In this document: positions 53,349 through 61,650 of the stretch, one piece after another
Layout of the letters: each line of letters starts with the position of its first letter
Numbering within the stretch: position 1 is the first letter of the stretch
Source of the DNA: Saccharopolyspora gloriosae
GTDB lineage: Bacteria > Actinomycetota > Actinomycetes > Mycobacteriales > Pseudonocardiaceae
Assembly (NCBI RefSeq): GCF_014203325.1
Contig: NZ_JACHIV010000001.1
Coordinates: 2,295,501 to 2,359,500, forward strand
Length of the DNA: 64,000 nucleotides
Direction of reading: 5' to 3'
Translations under genes and position numbers: made by a program
The notes under the pieces: model-generated
Databases searched by the model: none
Seen by the model: only the letters and a program-made list of their open reading frames with translations
Told to the model about the DNA's origin: nothing

Positions 53349-54368
53349 TCACTGGACGGACCAGCCTCCGTCGGACGGGAGCAGTGCGCCGTTGATGTTG
53401 ACCGAGTCGTCGCTGAGCAGGAACGCGACCGATGCGGCGATGTGCTCGGGCTCGGCGATGGTGGGCAGCGTCGCCAGCAGCGGTTCCAGGCGTTCCCGGC
53501 CCATCGTCGAGGACATGCCGCCTTCGATGCCGGTCGCGACACCGCCGGGCGCGACCGCGTTGACCCGGATACCGCTGGGGCCGTACATGAACGCCGCGCT
53601 GCGGGTGAGCCCGACGACGGCGTGCTTGGACGCGGTGTAGGCGGTGCCCGAGGTGGAGCCGCGCAGCGCGGCCTCCGAGGTGATGTTGACGATGGATCCG
53701 CGCTCCGCCGCCATCATCAGCGGCAGCACCGCCCTGGTGAGCCGGAACATGCCGGTGAGGTTCACGTCCAGCACCCGCTGCCACAGCTCGTCGTCGACCT
53801 CGTGCAGCGGCACCGCGGAATCGGTGATCCCGGCGACGTTCGCGAGCGCGTCGGCCCGGCCGTCCGCGGCGGCCAGGATCGCGGCCACCCCGTCCTCGCG
53901 GGTGATGTCGGCGCGCACCGGCACGACCTCGTGGCCGTCGAGCTCGTTCGCCAGGGCGTCGAGCCGGTCCTGGGCGATGTCGGCGGCCACCACCCGGCCG
54001 CCTTCGCGGGCGACTCGGGAGGCGGTGGCCCGGCCGATCCCCGATCCGGCGCCGGTGATGATGACGGTGCTGCCGGCGAAGCGGCCCTGCGTGATCCGCT
54101 CCTGCCACCGCGGCGCGGGCGCGGGGCGGGGTGCGTCGGGCGAGACCCCGGCCGCGGCGTTGGCCTCGGCGGCGAGGCGTTCCAGCTCGTCGGCACCGAT
54201 GCGTCCGCCGCTCATCTCCACCAGCCGGCTCATGGTGAAGTGCCGGACGGCGGTGAGCAGCGCCGGGCTTTGGCCGTTGTCCTCCAGCACGCCGCGCAGG
54301 ATCGGGCCGCCTGCGGGGTGGTCGAGCCATTCGGCCACAGTGGACTCCAGCGTCAGCGGAGCGGGCAT
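53349..54368 (-). CDS. Short-chain dehydrogenase with an N-terminal helical module
   Basis: A 339-residue NAD(P) oxidoreductase. The SDR domain begins near residue 97 with VIITGAGSGIGRATASRV; NVAG is near 175, the Ser near 200 and the YxxxK motif YTASKHA near 225, so the catalytic set is complete. The first 90 residues form an extra helical segment (TLESTVAEWLDHPAGGPILR) resembling small modules at the C-terminus of some glycoside hydrolases and in certain actinobacterial SDRs. AGGAG precedes the ATG. It lies 76 bp after an esterase gene and is probably in its operon. Confidence 0.88.
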   Translation of the reverse strand: MPAPLTLESTVAEWLDHPAGGPILRGVLEDNGQSPALLTAVRHFTMSRLVEMSGGRIGADELERLAAEANAAAGVSPDAPRPAPAPRWQERITQGRFAGSTVIITGAGSGIGRATASRVAREGGRVVAADIAQDRLDALANELDGHEVVPVRADITREDGVAAILAAADGRADALANVAGITDSAVPLHEVDDELWQRVLDVNLTGMFRLTRAVLPLMMAAERGSIVNITSEAALRGSTSGTAYTASKHAVVGLTRSAAFMYGPSGIRVNAVAPGGVATGIEGGMSSTMGRERLEPLLATLPTIAEPEHIAASVAFLLSDDSVNINGALLPSDGGWSVQ

Positions 54369-54444
54369 CGGTGGTTCTCCTCTCGGTGCGGGGCGTTCCC
54401 GGTCCGGTGTCGGCGGTGGGAGTCGCCGAACGGGGTCGCGCGGA

Positions 54445-55362
54445 TCACGAGCCCTGCGGCGGGTGCAGGGCTCGCCGGACGTGGTGGGCGATCACGCGGT
54501 AGGACTCCAGGGCCTTGTCCGCGTCGTCGACGTCGTAACCGTGGTCGGCTTCGGCGACGACGTGGTGCCGGACGAGGGCGCCGACGCCGCGCAGGCGCTC
54601 GGCGTAGCGCTCGCCTTCGCGGGCGAGGTTGTCGAACTCGGCGGTGACGATCAGCGCCGGGGCGATGCCGGTGAGGTCCGCGGTGTCCGTCGGCGCGGCG
54701 GGGGAGAGCAGGCGGTCCGCGCGCACGGCGCGGTCCGGCGCGTAGGAGGCGTTGAACATCTCGCCCATCCACGGCCGCAGCGTGGGCCGGGCCAGCGGCG
54801 ACGGCTTGTCCCGCACCGGGGTCGTCAGGTCGAGCGCCGGGTAGTGCAGCACTTGCAGCGCGAGCGGCGGGCCGTCCTGTTCGAGCGCCTGGCGCGCGAC
54901 GGCCGCCGCGAGCGAGCCACCCGCGCTCTGCCCGCCGACGGAGAGCCTGCTCCCGTCCCAGCCGTGCCGGGCACCGTGCTCGGCCGCCCAGCGCGTCACC
55001 TCGGCGACCTGCCGCGGCGCGGCGGGGAACGGGTGCTGCGGGGCGAGGACGTAGTCCACGTTGAGCACGGCGACCCCGGCGGTGCCCGCGATCAACCGGC
55101 ACAGCGGGTCGTCGAGCTCGGTCAGGCCGAGCACGAATCCGCCGCCGTGGAAGTTGACGTGCAGCGGCGGGTTCGGTCCCGCGTCCGCCGGGCGGTAGAG
55201 CACGGCTCGGGCCGGCGCGACCGAGGTCGGCACGGTGAGTTCGGCGGTGTCGTCGGGGAAGTCGGGGAAGCGGTCGAGCGGTGGGCGGTGCCGCGAGCGG
55301 ACCGCCCGCTGCATGGCCTTGGCGGCCAGGGCCGCCACCGCGGGACGGGACAGGACGGACAT
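54445..55362 (-). CDS. Hormone-sensitive-lipase-type esterase (LipR/GDXG family)
   Basis: A 305-residue alpha/beta hydrolase. The oxyanion motif is NFHGGGFVLG near residue 82, the nucleophile SVGGQSAGGSLA near 150, the Asp region VTAEFDNLAREG near 248 and the His region ADHGYD near 278. AAGGAG lies before the ATG at 55362; longer starts lack a site. It heads an operon with the SDR and lies behind an operator nearly identical to that of the P450 operon. With a Baeyer-Villiger enzyme elsewhere in the window, it recalls the mymA-lipR-SDR set of mycobacteria. Confidence 0.88.
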   Translation of the reverse strand: MSVLSRPAVAALAAKAMQRAVRSRHRPPLDRFPDFPDDTAELTVPTSVAPARAVLYRPADAGPNPPLHVNFHGGGFVLGLTELDDPLCRLIAGTAGVAVLNVDYVLAPQHPFPAAPRQVAEVTRWAAEHGARHGWDGSRLSVGGQSAGGSLAAAVARQALEQDGPPLALQVLHYPALDLTTPVRDKPSPLARPTLRPWMGEMFNASYAPDRAVRADRLLSPAAPTDTADLTGIAPALIVTAEFDNLAREGERYAERLRGVGALVRHHVVAEADHGYDVDDADKALESYRVIAHHVRRALHPPQGS

Positions 55363-55443
55363 CGATCGCTCCTTGGCTCGAACGGCGCTCGGCTCCCGCA
55401 TCGTGCGTGCTCGGACTGGTTCCGCGAGGAACACGACCGACTG

Positions 55444-55461
55444 TAAGGCAATCGCTTGACT
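55444..55461. promoter_or_regulatory. Candidate TetR operator upstream of the esterase/SDR operon
   Basis: TAAGGCAATCGCTTGACT is the reverse complement of the P450-operon site at 14876-14893 with one mismatch in 18. Here it is the centre of a 22-bp imperfect palindrome with GTAAG/CTTAC ends. It lies 82 bp upstream of the esterase ATG. Confidence 0.6.
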
Positions 55462-55462
55462 T

Positions 55463-55773
55463 ACTGTGTGCCGGGGGCGGTCGGCGCGACGCGCCGCGAC
55501 CCTGCGGAGGGCGCTGGAACGTGCTCCGCCCGGTGCGACACGCGCACCTCCATCGGGGTGTCGCGGCTCGTTCTGGTGGTCGGATGAGCACGAGGCGCGT
55601 CGTTGCGCGTTCCGGCCCGTTGAGGTCGCAGGGGGCTATCGACACCTTATTGACAATCTGTCTAAGATGACACGGAGTCTCATAAGGCGTTTTTCGTTGG
55701 AGCGTGCGAGCGGTCGCGCGACACGGCGGAACCGCCCGTCCCGCGGCCCGCGAGGCCCAGTGGAGGTGCACCC
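55463..55773. other. Promoter region of the AurF-like gene, otherwise no gene seen
   Basis: An AT-richer island at 55645-55690 contains TTGACA (55650-55655) and the small palindrome GACA-ATC-TGTC (55652-55662), a possible regulator site. No clear -10 could be set. The remainder shows no gene, hairpin or repeat I can support. Confidence 0.4.
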
Positions 55774-56685
55774 ATGACCAGCACACCGACCGAACCCGCG
55801 CAGCGGACCGCCGCGGACGAGGACGTGTCGCAGCGGTTGCTGGACTCGGCCGCGACGCTGTCCTACGACCCGGCCACGGAAGTGGACTGGGAATCGCCGC
55901 TGCCCGCCGACCGCCACGGCCTCAACCCGGAGTGGAGCACCCTCTACGGGACCCCGCTGTGGGACGAGCTCACCCCCGAGCAGCAGATCACGCTCACCAG
56001 GCACGAAGTCTGCTCGATCATGAGCATCGGCATCTGGTTCGAGATGATCCTGCAGCAGATGATCCTGCGCGACCAGTACGTCAAGGACCCCGCCAACGCC
56101 GAATTCCGGTTCGCGCTCACCGAGATCGCCGACGAATGCAGGCACTCGATCATGTTCGCGCGCGCCTGCGCGAAGATGGAGGTGCCCGCGTACCTGCCGC
56201 CGCCGTTCGTCGCGCAGCTCGGCCGGTTGTTCAAGACGGTCGCCAGCGCCGAATCCGCCTACGGCGGCATCCTCGTCGCCGAAGAGGTCCTCGACGTCAT
56301 GCAGCGCGACTGGATGCGCGGCGACGACGTGCTGCCGATCGTGCGCACCACCAGCAAGATCCACGTGGTCGAGGAATCCCGGCACATGAAGTTCGCCCGC
56401 CAGGAGATCAAGGAGAGCCTGCGCGGCGCCGGCACCGTGCGCCGCCACGCCAGCGCCCTGCTGATCTCGCTGGTCGCGAACGTCGTCGTGACGAACATGG
56501 TGCAGAAGGACGTCTACAAGTCCGTGGGGCTCGACCCGGAACGGGCCATGGCCGCAGTGCGGCGCAACGAGCACCGCAAGTCCATGCTGCGCAACAGTTG
56601 CGTGCACCTGATGGACTTCCTGTCCGAAGCCGGGTTGCTCACCAAACCGGCAATGGCGATCTACCGCCGCACGAACATGATTTGA
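55774..56685 (+). CDS. AurF-like diiron oxygenase
   Basis: A 303-residue non-heme diiron enzyme of the AurF (arylamine N-oxygenase) family. Candidate ligands are Glu78 (TRHEVC), Glu121 and His124 (DECRH), Glu170 (VAEEV), His197 (KIHVVE), Glu201 and His204 (ESRH). The last spacings (27, 4 and 3 residues) equal those of AurF as I remember them. GGAGGTG precedes the ATG. A ferredoxin-NADP reductase gene follows after repeat J and could supply electrons. N-oxygenation or lipid hydroxylation are both possible; no nitro-product pathway is visible. Confidence 0.82.
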   Translation: MTSTPTEPAQRTAADEDVSQRLLDSAATLSYDPATEVDWESPLPADRHGLNPEWSTLYGTPLWDELTPEQQITLTRHEVCSIMSIGIWFEMILQQMILRDQYVKDPANAEFRFALTEIADECRHSIMFARACAKMEVPAYLPPPFVAQLGRLFKTVASAESAYGGILVAEEVLDVMQRDWMRGDDVLPIVRTTSKIHVVEESRHMKFARQEIKESLRGAGTVRRHASALLISLVANVVVTNMVQKDVYKSVGLDPERAMAAVRRNEHRKSMLRNSCVHLMDFLSEAGLLTKPAMAIYRRTNMI

Positions 56686-56702
56686 GGGTGTCCGGGTCGT
56701 TC

Positions 56703-56730
56703 GGCGCAGGGGGCAGGTGGCGGAACCTCA
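56703..56730 (+). repeat. Truncated end of a palindromic repeat
   Basis: GGGGGCAGGTGGCGGAACCTCA matches the outer end of the common repeat up to the first bases of the long stem, then stops. Full copy J begins about 40 bp on, in the opposite orientation. It is probably the remnant of a second element. Confidence 0.7.
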
Positions 56731-56773
56731 CTGCCTGTCCTTGATCTTGTCGTTCCAGGTGAGCGGCGTTTGC

Positions 56774-56962
56774 TGGTCGTTGTCCTGTCAGCGGCGAAGC
56801 CGCTGAGCAGCGACCACGCACGCAGCCGGACCACCCGCGGGTTCTCAGCGGTTTCCTCGCGAGGACAGCTTTTTTCCTCGTGGCGGAGCCACTTGGAAAA
56901 AAGATCCCGCAGCGAGGAAACCGCTGAGGTTCCGCCACCCGACCCGCTACGCAGGCCAAGTC
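56774..56962 (-). repeat. Palindromic intergenic repeat, copy J
   Basis: The small hairpin TCAGCGGC-GAA-GCCGCTGA is at 56788-56806. Long-stem arms CTCAGCGGTTTCCTCGC (56844-56860) and GCGAGGAAACCGCTGAG (56912-56928) pair perfectly; the T/A change relative to copies D and G is compensated on both arms. Inner GTGGC-GGA-GCCAC stem intact. Confidence 0.9.
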
Positions 56963-57000
56963 GAAGACAGGCAGTCACATCCGAGAACAGGGTTTCCGTC

Positions 57001-58623
57001 ATGGCGTATGCGATCACTCAGACCTGCTGCAATGACGCGTCGTGCGTGTCGGTGTGCCCGGTCAACTGCATCCACCCGACCCCGGAGGAGCCGGGCTTCG
57101 GGAGCACCGACATGCTCTACGTCGATCCGCAGACGTGCATCGACTGCGGGGCGTGCGCCGACGCCTGCCCGGTCGACGCGATCTTCCCGGTGGATCGGCT
57201 GCGCGGTGCGGACACCATCTACGCCCGGCTCAACCGCGAGTACTACGAGACGACGCCGACCTCCCACGAGTGGGGCGCGCCGCGGTTCCCCCGATCGCTG
57301 CCCGCTTCGGTGGGCACGCTGCGGGTCGCCATCGTCGGCACCGGACCGGCCGCCGCCTACACGGCGCAGGCGCTGCTGCGGGACACCGGCGCCGAGCTCA
57401 CGATGATCGACCGGTTGCCGATCGCGGGCGGGCTGCTGCGCTCCGGAGTGGCGCCGGACCACCAGTCGACGAAGAAGATCGGCGACGGATTCTCCTGGCT
57501 CTACCGGCATCCTCGGCTGAACCTGCACATGAACGTCGAAGTCGGCCGGGACATCACGCACGAGGAACTGGCGGCGCACCACCACGCGGTCATCTACGCC
57601 GTGGGCGCCGCCGCCGACCGCGAGCTCGACGTCGACGGTGCCGACCTGCCCGGCAGCATGTCGGCGACCTCGTTCGTGGCCTGGTACAACGCGCACCCGG
57701 ACGCCGCCGACGTGGAAGTGGACCTCTCCGCGGAACGCGCCGTCGTCGTCGGCAACGGCAACGTGGCGCTGGACGTGGCGCGCATCCTGCTCAGCGACCC
57801 CGAACGGCTCGCGAGCACCGACATCGCCGACCACGCGCTGCGGCGGTTGCGCGGGAGCGAGGTGCGGGAGGTCGTGCTGCTCGCCCGTCGCGGACCGGAG
57901 CACGCCGCGTTCACCACCCCGGAATTCCTCGCCATGCGGGAGATCCCGGGCGTCGAGCTGGTCGTGCGGGACGGGCCGGAGGCGCGCGCGGCCTTCGCCG
58001 ACGCGGAACCCGGTGGCAAGGCGGCGCTGCTCGCGGAGCTGCCGATCGAGGACGCCGACCGGCAGGCGCCGCCCGGCGACGGCAAGCGGCTCGTGTTCGC
58101 GTTCGGGACGGAACCGGTCGCGGTGCTCGGCGACGACCGGGTGGACTCGGTGCGGGTGCACGACGCCGGCGGCGAAGGCGCGATCAGCACCGGGCTGCTG
58201 ATCAGGGCCATCGGCTACCGCTCGTCGCCCATCGCCGGATTGCCCTTCGACACCACGACGTCGACGGTGCCGAACGAGTCCGGCCGGGTGCTCGCCGGAG
58301 CGGGCGAACCGATGCCGGGGACCTACGTCGTCGGCTGGGCCAAGCGCGGCCCGTCCGGCGGGATCGGGACCAACCGCGGCTGCGCGGGCGAGACCGTCGG
58401 GACCCTGATGGACGACGCGGCGGCGGGACGCCTGGCGCCACCGGAGAAGACCGGGTTCGACCGGCTGGTGCGCACGCGCGCGCCGGGCTCCGTCGGCAGC
58501 CGCGGCATGCTCGCCATCGACAAGGCCGAACGCGACCGCGGCGCGCGGGAAGGCAGGCCCCGCGTCAAGTTCGCCACCACGCCGGAACTGCTCGGCGCGG
58601 CGAACCGGCGGTTCGGCAGGTAG
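57001..58623 (+). CDS. Ferredoxin-NADP+ reductase with fused 2[4Fe-4S] ferredoxin (FprB-like)
   Basis: A 540-residue electron-transfer protein. The N-terminal ferredoxin domain (residues 1-90) has Cys groups CCNDASCVSVCPVNC and CIDCGACADACPVD. The adrenodoxin-reductase-like flavoprotein domain has VAIVGTGPAAAYTAQALL near residue 117, an NADP fold AVVVGNGNVALDVARILL near 245, and TYVVGWAKRGPSGGIGTNR near 440. It should feed electrons from NADPH to an oxygenase, most simply the AurF-like protein upstream or the P450 at 52 kb. The ribosome binding site is weak. The stop abuts that of the convergent TetR gene. Confidence 0.9.
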   Translation: MAYAITQTCCNDASCVSVCPVNCIHPTPEEPGFGSTDMLYVDPQTCIDCGACADACPVDAIFPVDRLRGADTIYARLNREYYETTPTSHEWGAPRFPRSLPASVGTLRVAIVGTGPAAAYTAQALLRDTGAELTMIDRLPIAGGLLRSGVAPDHQSTKKIGDGFSWLYRHPRLNLHMNVEVGRDITHEELAAHHHAVIYAVGAAADRELDVDGADLPGSMSATSFVAWYNAHPDAADVEVDLSAERAVVVGNGNVALDVARILLSDPERLASTDIADHALRRLRGSEVREVVLLARRGPEHAAFTTPEFLAMREIPGVELVVRDGPEARAAFADAEPGGKAALLAELPIEDADRQAPPGDGKRLVFAFGTEPVAVLGDDRVDSVRVHDAGGEGAISTGLLIRAIGYRSSPIAGLPFDTTTSTVPNESGRVLAGAGEPMPGTYVVGWAKRGPSGGIGTNRGCAGETVGTLMDDAAAGRLAPPEKTGFDRLVRTRAPGSVGSRGMLAIDKAERDRGAREGRPRVKFATTPELLGAANRRFGR

Positions 58624-59313
58624 TCAGCCGATCTCGCGCAGCAGCGGCGCGATCTGCTCCGCCACCACGGGATCGTGGCTCGCGGTGGTGCTGATCATGG
58701 TGATGAGCTGATCGGTGAGCCAGTCCTCGAACACCTCGCGCGGCGGGTTGTGCGTCTGCAACCAGGTGACGCACGTCGTCTCCACCAGCGCCACCCAGCC
58801 TCGCAGCGTCAGCAGCAGCAGCGGGGCGGGATCGTCGATGCCGACGCGCTGGCGCACGATCTCCACCACGTGGTTGCGCACCTTGTCGATGAGCGTCTCG
58901 GTCTCGCTGGTCGCGATGGTGGAGCCGCTGCGCAGCAGCGCGGTGTAGCTGCTGGCGAAGACCTCCACGGACGAGACGAACTCGGCGAGCCCGAGGCGCA
59001 GCTGCGTGATGAGGTCGCCTTCCTGCGGCAGCGCGATCCGCTCGATCAGCCCGTCGACGACCGTGGTCAGCGCCGCGACGTGCACTTCGCGCAGGTTCGA
59101 GAAGTAGCGGTAGAACAACGCCCGCGACACCCCGGCCTCGGCGACGATGTCGTCGATCGTCACGTCGTCCATCGCGCGTTCGCCGTAGAGCTGCAAGGCC
59201 GCGCCGAGCAGGTGCTCCCGGCGCTCGGCGGGACTCATCCGGCGTCGCGGACGTTCGGTGCCCGAGGCGGCCTCGGATCGGGGCGGTGCGGACGTGTCTC
59301 TGGTGCGCGGCAT
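58624..59313 (-). CDS. TetR-family regulator
   Basis: A 229-residue repressor. The helix-turn-helix is in residues about 28-75 (REHLLGAALQLYGERAMDDV; VSRALFYRYFSNLREVHVAAL), preceded by a 25-residue polar tail. The helical C-terminal domain contains LLLLTLRGWVALVETTCVTW. Regulators of this type lie beside diiron oxygenase/FprB genes in actinomycetes, so it may control the convergent pair. Its own operator is not obvious. Confidence 0.85.
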   Translation of the reverse strand: MPRTRDTSAPPRSEAASGTERPRRRMSPAERREHLLGAALQLYGERAMDDVTIDDIVAEAGVSRALFYRYFSNLREVHVAALTTVVDGLIERIALPQEGDLITQLRLGLAEFVSSVEVFASSYTALLRSGSTIATSETETLIDKVRNHVVEIVRQRVGIDDPAPLLLLTLRGWVALVETTCVTWLQTHNPPREVFEDWLTDQLITMISTTASHDPVVAEQIAPLLREIG

Positions 59314-59723
59314 CGTCCCTACATCATCACATGTTTGCCCACGTCAGTCCCACCCGTGCTGGTCACAGGGCACCGCTGCGCACCGCGTTCCGTCCACTGT
59401 GCGCAGCCGGAGCGAAGTGGACGGTGCGCCGACGTGCGATCCGATGCGCCGGTGGCGGCGCGACGAATGCACCATGACTCCCCGGAACGGGCCGTGCGCA
59501 TGTCATGCGGAAATCGGCGGAACCATGAGTGCGATGCGCGGAAAATGTGCACCGCCGATTTTCCCCATGTCTGCTGACAATTCCACGATGGTGATCTCGT
59601 TTCACCGATGAACGCCGGTTCGAGTGAAGATTGTTGCTTCGTCGATCGGGACTTGGTCTGATTTTTTGTATTCGCCGCGTCCGGAATCGACGACGCGGCC
59701 CGGGTGAGATCAGGGGAGTTTTC
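59314..59723. other. 410-bp stretch without a gene, with an AT-richer promoter-like part
   Basis: Base composition falls in GC between about 59560 and 59680 (for example TGATTTTTTGTATTC), unlike the surrounding DNA. This probably holds the promoter of the secreted protein gene. Short frames here lack ribosome binding sites. No hairpin or repeat stands out. Confidence 0.45.
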
Positions 59724-60311
59724 ATGGGGAAATCCAGCACGTCCGGTATCGGAGCGAAGAAGGCCGCCGGCATCGCCGCGGCCGTGCTCTGCTGCATCGG
59801 CGCGACGATCACGACGACCTCCGCCGCGGCGGCCGACGACACCGCGGCGCGGGCGACCTCCGTTCGGTGTGACGCCGGCGGGAGAGTGGAGTTCAGCCCC
59901 GGCCTGCTCCCGATGCCGCAGGACGTGACGGCGTCGGTGACCAGCACTCGGCACTCCTGCACGGACTTCAGCGGCAACGGGATCGCCCGCGCCTCGTTCG
60001 AAGGCGTCTTCGGGGCGAGGCTGTCCTGCGGGCTCGGTGCGGGCACCGGAACGCCGGGAAGCGCGCGAATCGGCTGGGAATACGAGAACGGCACGACCGC
60101 GGAGAGCGCGGCCGAGGTGACCTTGACCGGGCAGACGCTCAACCAGGGCAATTTCACCGGAACCGTCGAGGACGGTCCGTTGGCGGGGCAGAGCGTAGAA
60201 GGGAACTTCGCCGTCGATCTCGCCTCGGGCGGTATCGGTTGCGCTCAAGGGGCGCCCACCGGCGGATTGACGACCGCCAAGTTCACCGGTGGGTTCACCA
60301 TCGTCGAATGA
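59724..60311 (+). CDS. Secreted protein of unknown function
   Basis: A 195-residue exported protein. The signal peptide (AAGIAAAVLCCIGATITTTS, cleaved near residue 35) is followed by about 155 residues rich in Gly, Thr and Ser with four Cys likely forming two disulfides, and alternating strands, suggesting a beta-sandwich. CAGGGGAG precedes the ATG at 59724; an earlier in-frame ATG at 59631 has none. I do not recognise the family. Confidence 0.7.
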   Translation: MGKSSTSGIGAKKAAGIAAAVLCCIGATITTTSAAAADDTAARATSVRCDAGGRVEFSPGLLPMPQDVTASVTSTRHSCTDFSGNGIARASFEGVFGARLSCGLGAGTGTPGSARIGWEYENGTTAESAAEVTLTGQTLNQGNFTGTVEDGPLAGQSVEGNFAVDLASGGIGCAQGAPTGGLTTAKFTGGFTIVE

Positions 60312-60330
60312 TCCGAAACGGATGCGCGTT

Positions 60331-60372
60331 GCCGATGTGCGGTGCCCTCGGTACGAGGCACCGCACATCGGC
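60331..60372. terminator. Bidirectional terminator hairpin
   Basis: A perfect 16-bp stem GCCGATGTGCGGTGCC/GGCACCGCACATCGGC with a 10-nt loop, 20 bp after the secreted-protein stop. It also lies downstream of the small ORF on the other strand. Confidence 0.85.
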
Positions 60373-60408
60373 GTGCACGTCCCGGAGTCCGCGAACAGGC
60401 CGTCCCGC

Positions 60409-60543
60409 TCAGCGGGAGTGCGGATCCGGCGGGGTGCGCGGGCCGGTGTGCAGCAGCGGGTCGCGGTGGGCGTTCAGGCGGGACGTCGCCAGGTCCTTCA
60501 GCCGACGCAACTTCGCCAGCGGGGAGTTCGTGGAGTGGCGCAT
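60409..60543 (-). CDS. Candidate 44-residue basic small protein
   Basis: ATG at 60543 is preceded by a near-ideal GAGGAGG site 6 nt upstream. The frame runs 44 codons to TGA and is followed by the bidirectional terminator. The product is basic (LAKLRRLKDLATSRLNAHRD) with a Pro-rich tail and could form one amphipathic helix. It lies 101 bp downstream of the beta-lactamase and may be cotranscribed. No known family. Confidence 0.5.
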   Translation of the reverse strand: MRHSTNSPLAKLRRLKDLATSRLNAHRDPLLHTGPRTPPDPHSR

Positions 60544-60644
60544 CTCGTCCTCCTCGTCAGTCGTCGGGTGATCCGCATCCGCCGGTTTTCCACACCTGGC
60601 TCCGGAAAAACCTCTTTCCGCGGAACGTCACCGGAGATCCGCGA

Positions 60645-61544
60645 TCACCCCAGGGCGCGCACGGCGACGCGGGTGGCTTCCGCGATCAGGGCGTTGTCGT
60701 AGTCGGCGTCCGGAGCGGGCCGGTCGGACAGCACCGCGAGCATGATCGGGGCGCGGTGCGGCGGCCGGATGATCGCGATGTCGTTGCGCGTTCCGTAGTC
60801 CGCGGCACCCGACTTGTCGCCGACCACCCAGCCCTCGGGAACACCGGCCGGGATGAGCTCCTGGGTGATCGGGCTCCCGGTCATCGTGTCGTTGAGCAGC
60901 GCGCGTTGCGGCTCGGGCAGCACGTCACCCGCGGTGAACGCGCGCAGGGTGTTCGCGAGGGCGCGGGGTGTGCTGGTGTCGCGCGGATCGCCGGGGGAGG
61001 TCCGGTTCAGGTCGGTCTCCGTCCGGTCGGAGCGGGTCGTCGCGTCGCCGAGCGCGCGCAGCGCGGCGGTGAGCTCGCCGGGGCCGCCGAGCTCGCGGAA
61101 CAGCAGGTTCGCGGCGGTGTTGTCGCTGTAGCGGATGGCGGCGTCGATCACCTCGCGCAACGTCATCCCGTCGGCCACGTGCTGCTCGGTCACGGGCGAG
61201 TTGTCCACGAGGTCGTCGGCGGAGTACGTGATGCGGCGTTCGAGCGCGTCGATCGTGTTGCGCCGCAGCACGACGCCGGCCGAGAACGCCTTGTGCGTGG
61301 AGGCGAAGGCGAAGCGGTCATCGGCCCGGAACGCGACCTCCCGGCCGGTCCCGGTGTCCAGCGCGTACACCCCGAGGCGCGCGTCGAAACGGCGCTCCAG
61401 GTCGTCGAACTCCGCGTAGTGGACGGTGGCCGCGGTCGCCGGGGGAGCGGGCGTGGTCGGTGCCGCGTCGACACCCGAGCAGCCCGCGAGGGCGAGCAGG
61501 GTCGTGGCGGCGACGGTGGCTTGGCGCAGGCGCTGCGTGAGCAC
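60645..61544 (-). CDS. Class A beta-lactamase, lipoprotein form
   Basis: A 299-residue serine beta-lactamase. Signal peptide with lipobox LALAGC (Cys22), so probably membrane-anchored. Catalytic Ser82 and Lys85 are in STHK, the SDN loop is at 140-142, Glu176 in ETDLN matches the deacylating Glu of the omega loop, and KSG at 244-246 replaces the usual KTG. All active-site parts are present. The GTG at 61544 has GAGAGGA upstream. It is divergent from a LysR gene, a common arrangement for inducible class A enzymes. Confidence 0.93.
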   Translation of the reverse strand: MLTQRLRQATVAATTLLALAGCSGVDAAPTTPAPPATAATVHYAEFDDLERRFDARLGVYALDTGTGREVAFRADDRFAFASTHKAFSAGVVLRRNTIDALERRITYSADDLVDNSPVTEQHVADGMTLREVIDAAIRYSDNTAANLLFRELGGPGELTAALRALGDATTRSDRTETDLNRTSPGDPRDTSTPRALANTLRAFTAGDVLPEPQRALLNDTMTGSPITQELIPAGVPEGWVVGDKSGAADYGTRNDIAIIRPPHRAPIMLAVLSDRPAPDADYDNALIAEATRVAVRALG

Positions 61545-61616
61545 GGTGTTCCTCTCATCGGTGGTGGTCGCGATCAGTCTTGCGAGCACCGGTGATGCTG
61601 TCCAAGACGAAAACGA

Positions 61617-61631
61617 TCGGTTCCATGCCGA
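61617..61631. promoter_or_regulatory. Candidate LysR site between beta-lactamase and its regulator
   Basis: TCGG-TTCCATG-CCGA, an inverted repeat in the 106-bp divergent gap, in an AT-richer stretch. Position suggests control of both genes. Confidence 0.4.
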
Positions 61632-61650
61632 AAGCGCATACACTGAGGTG

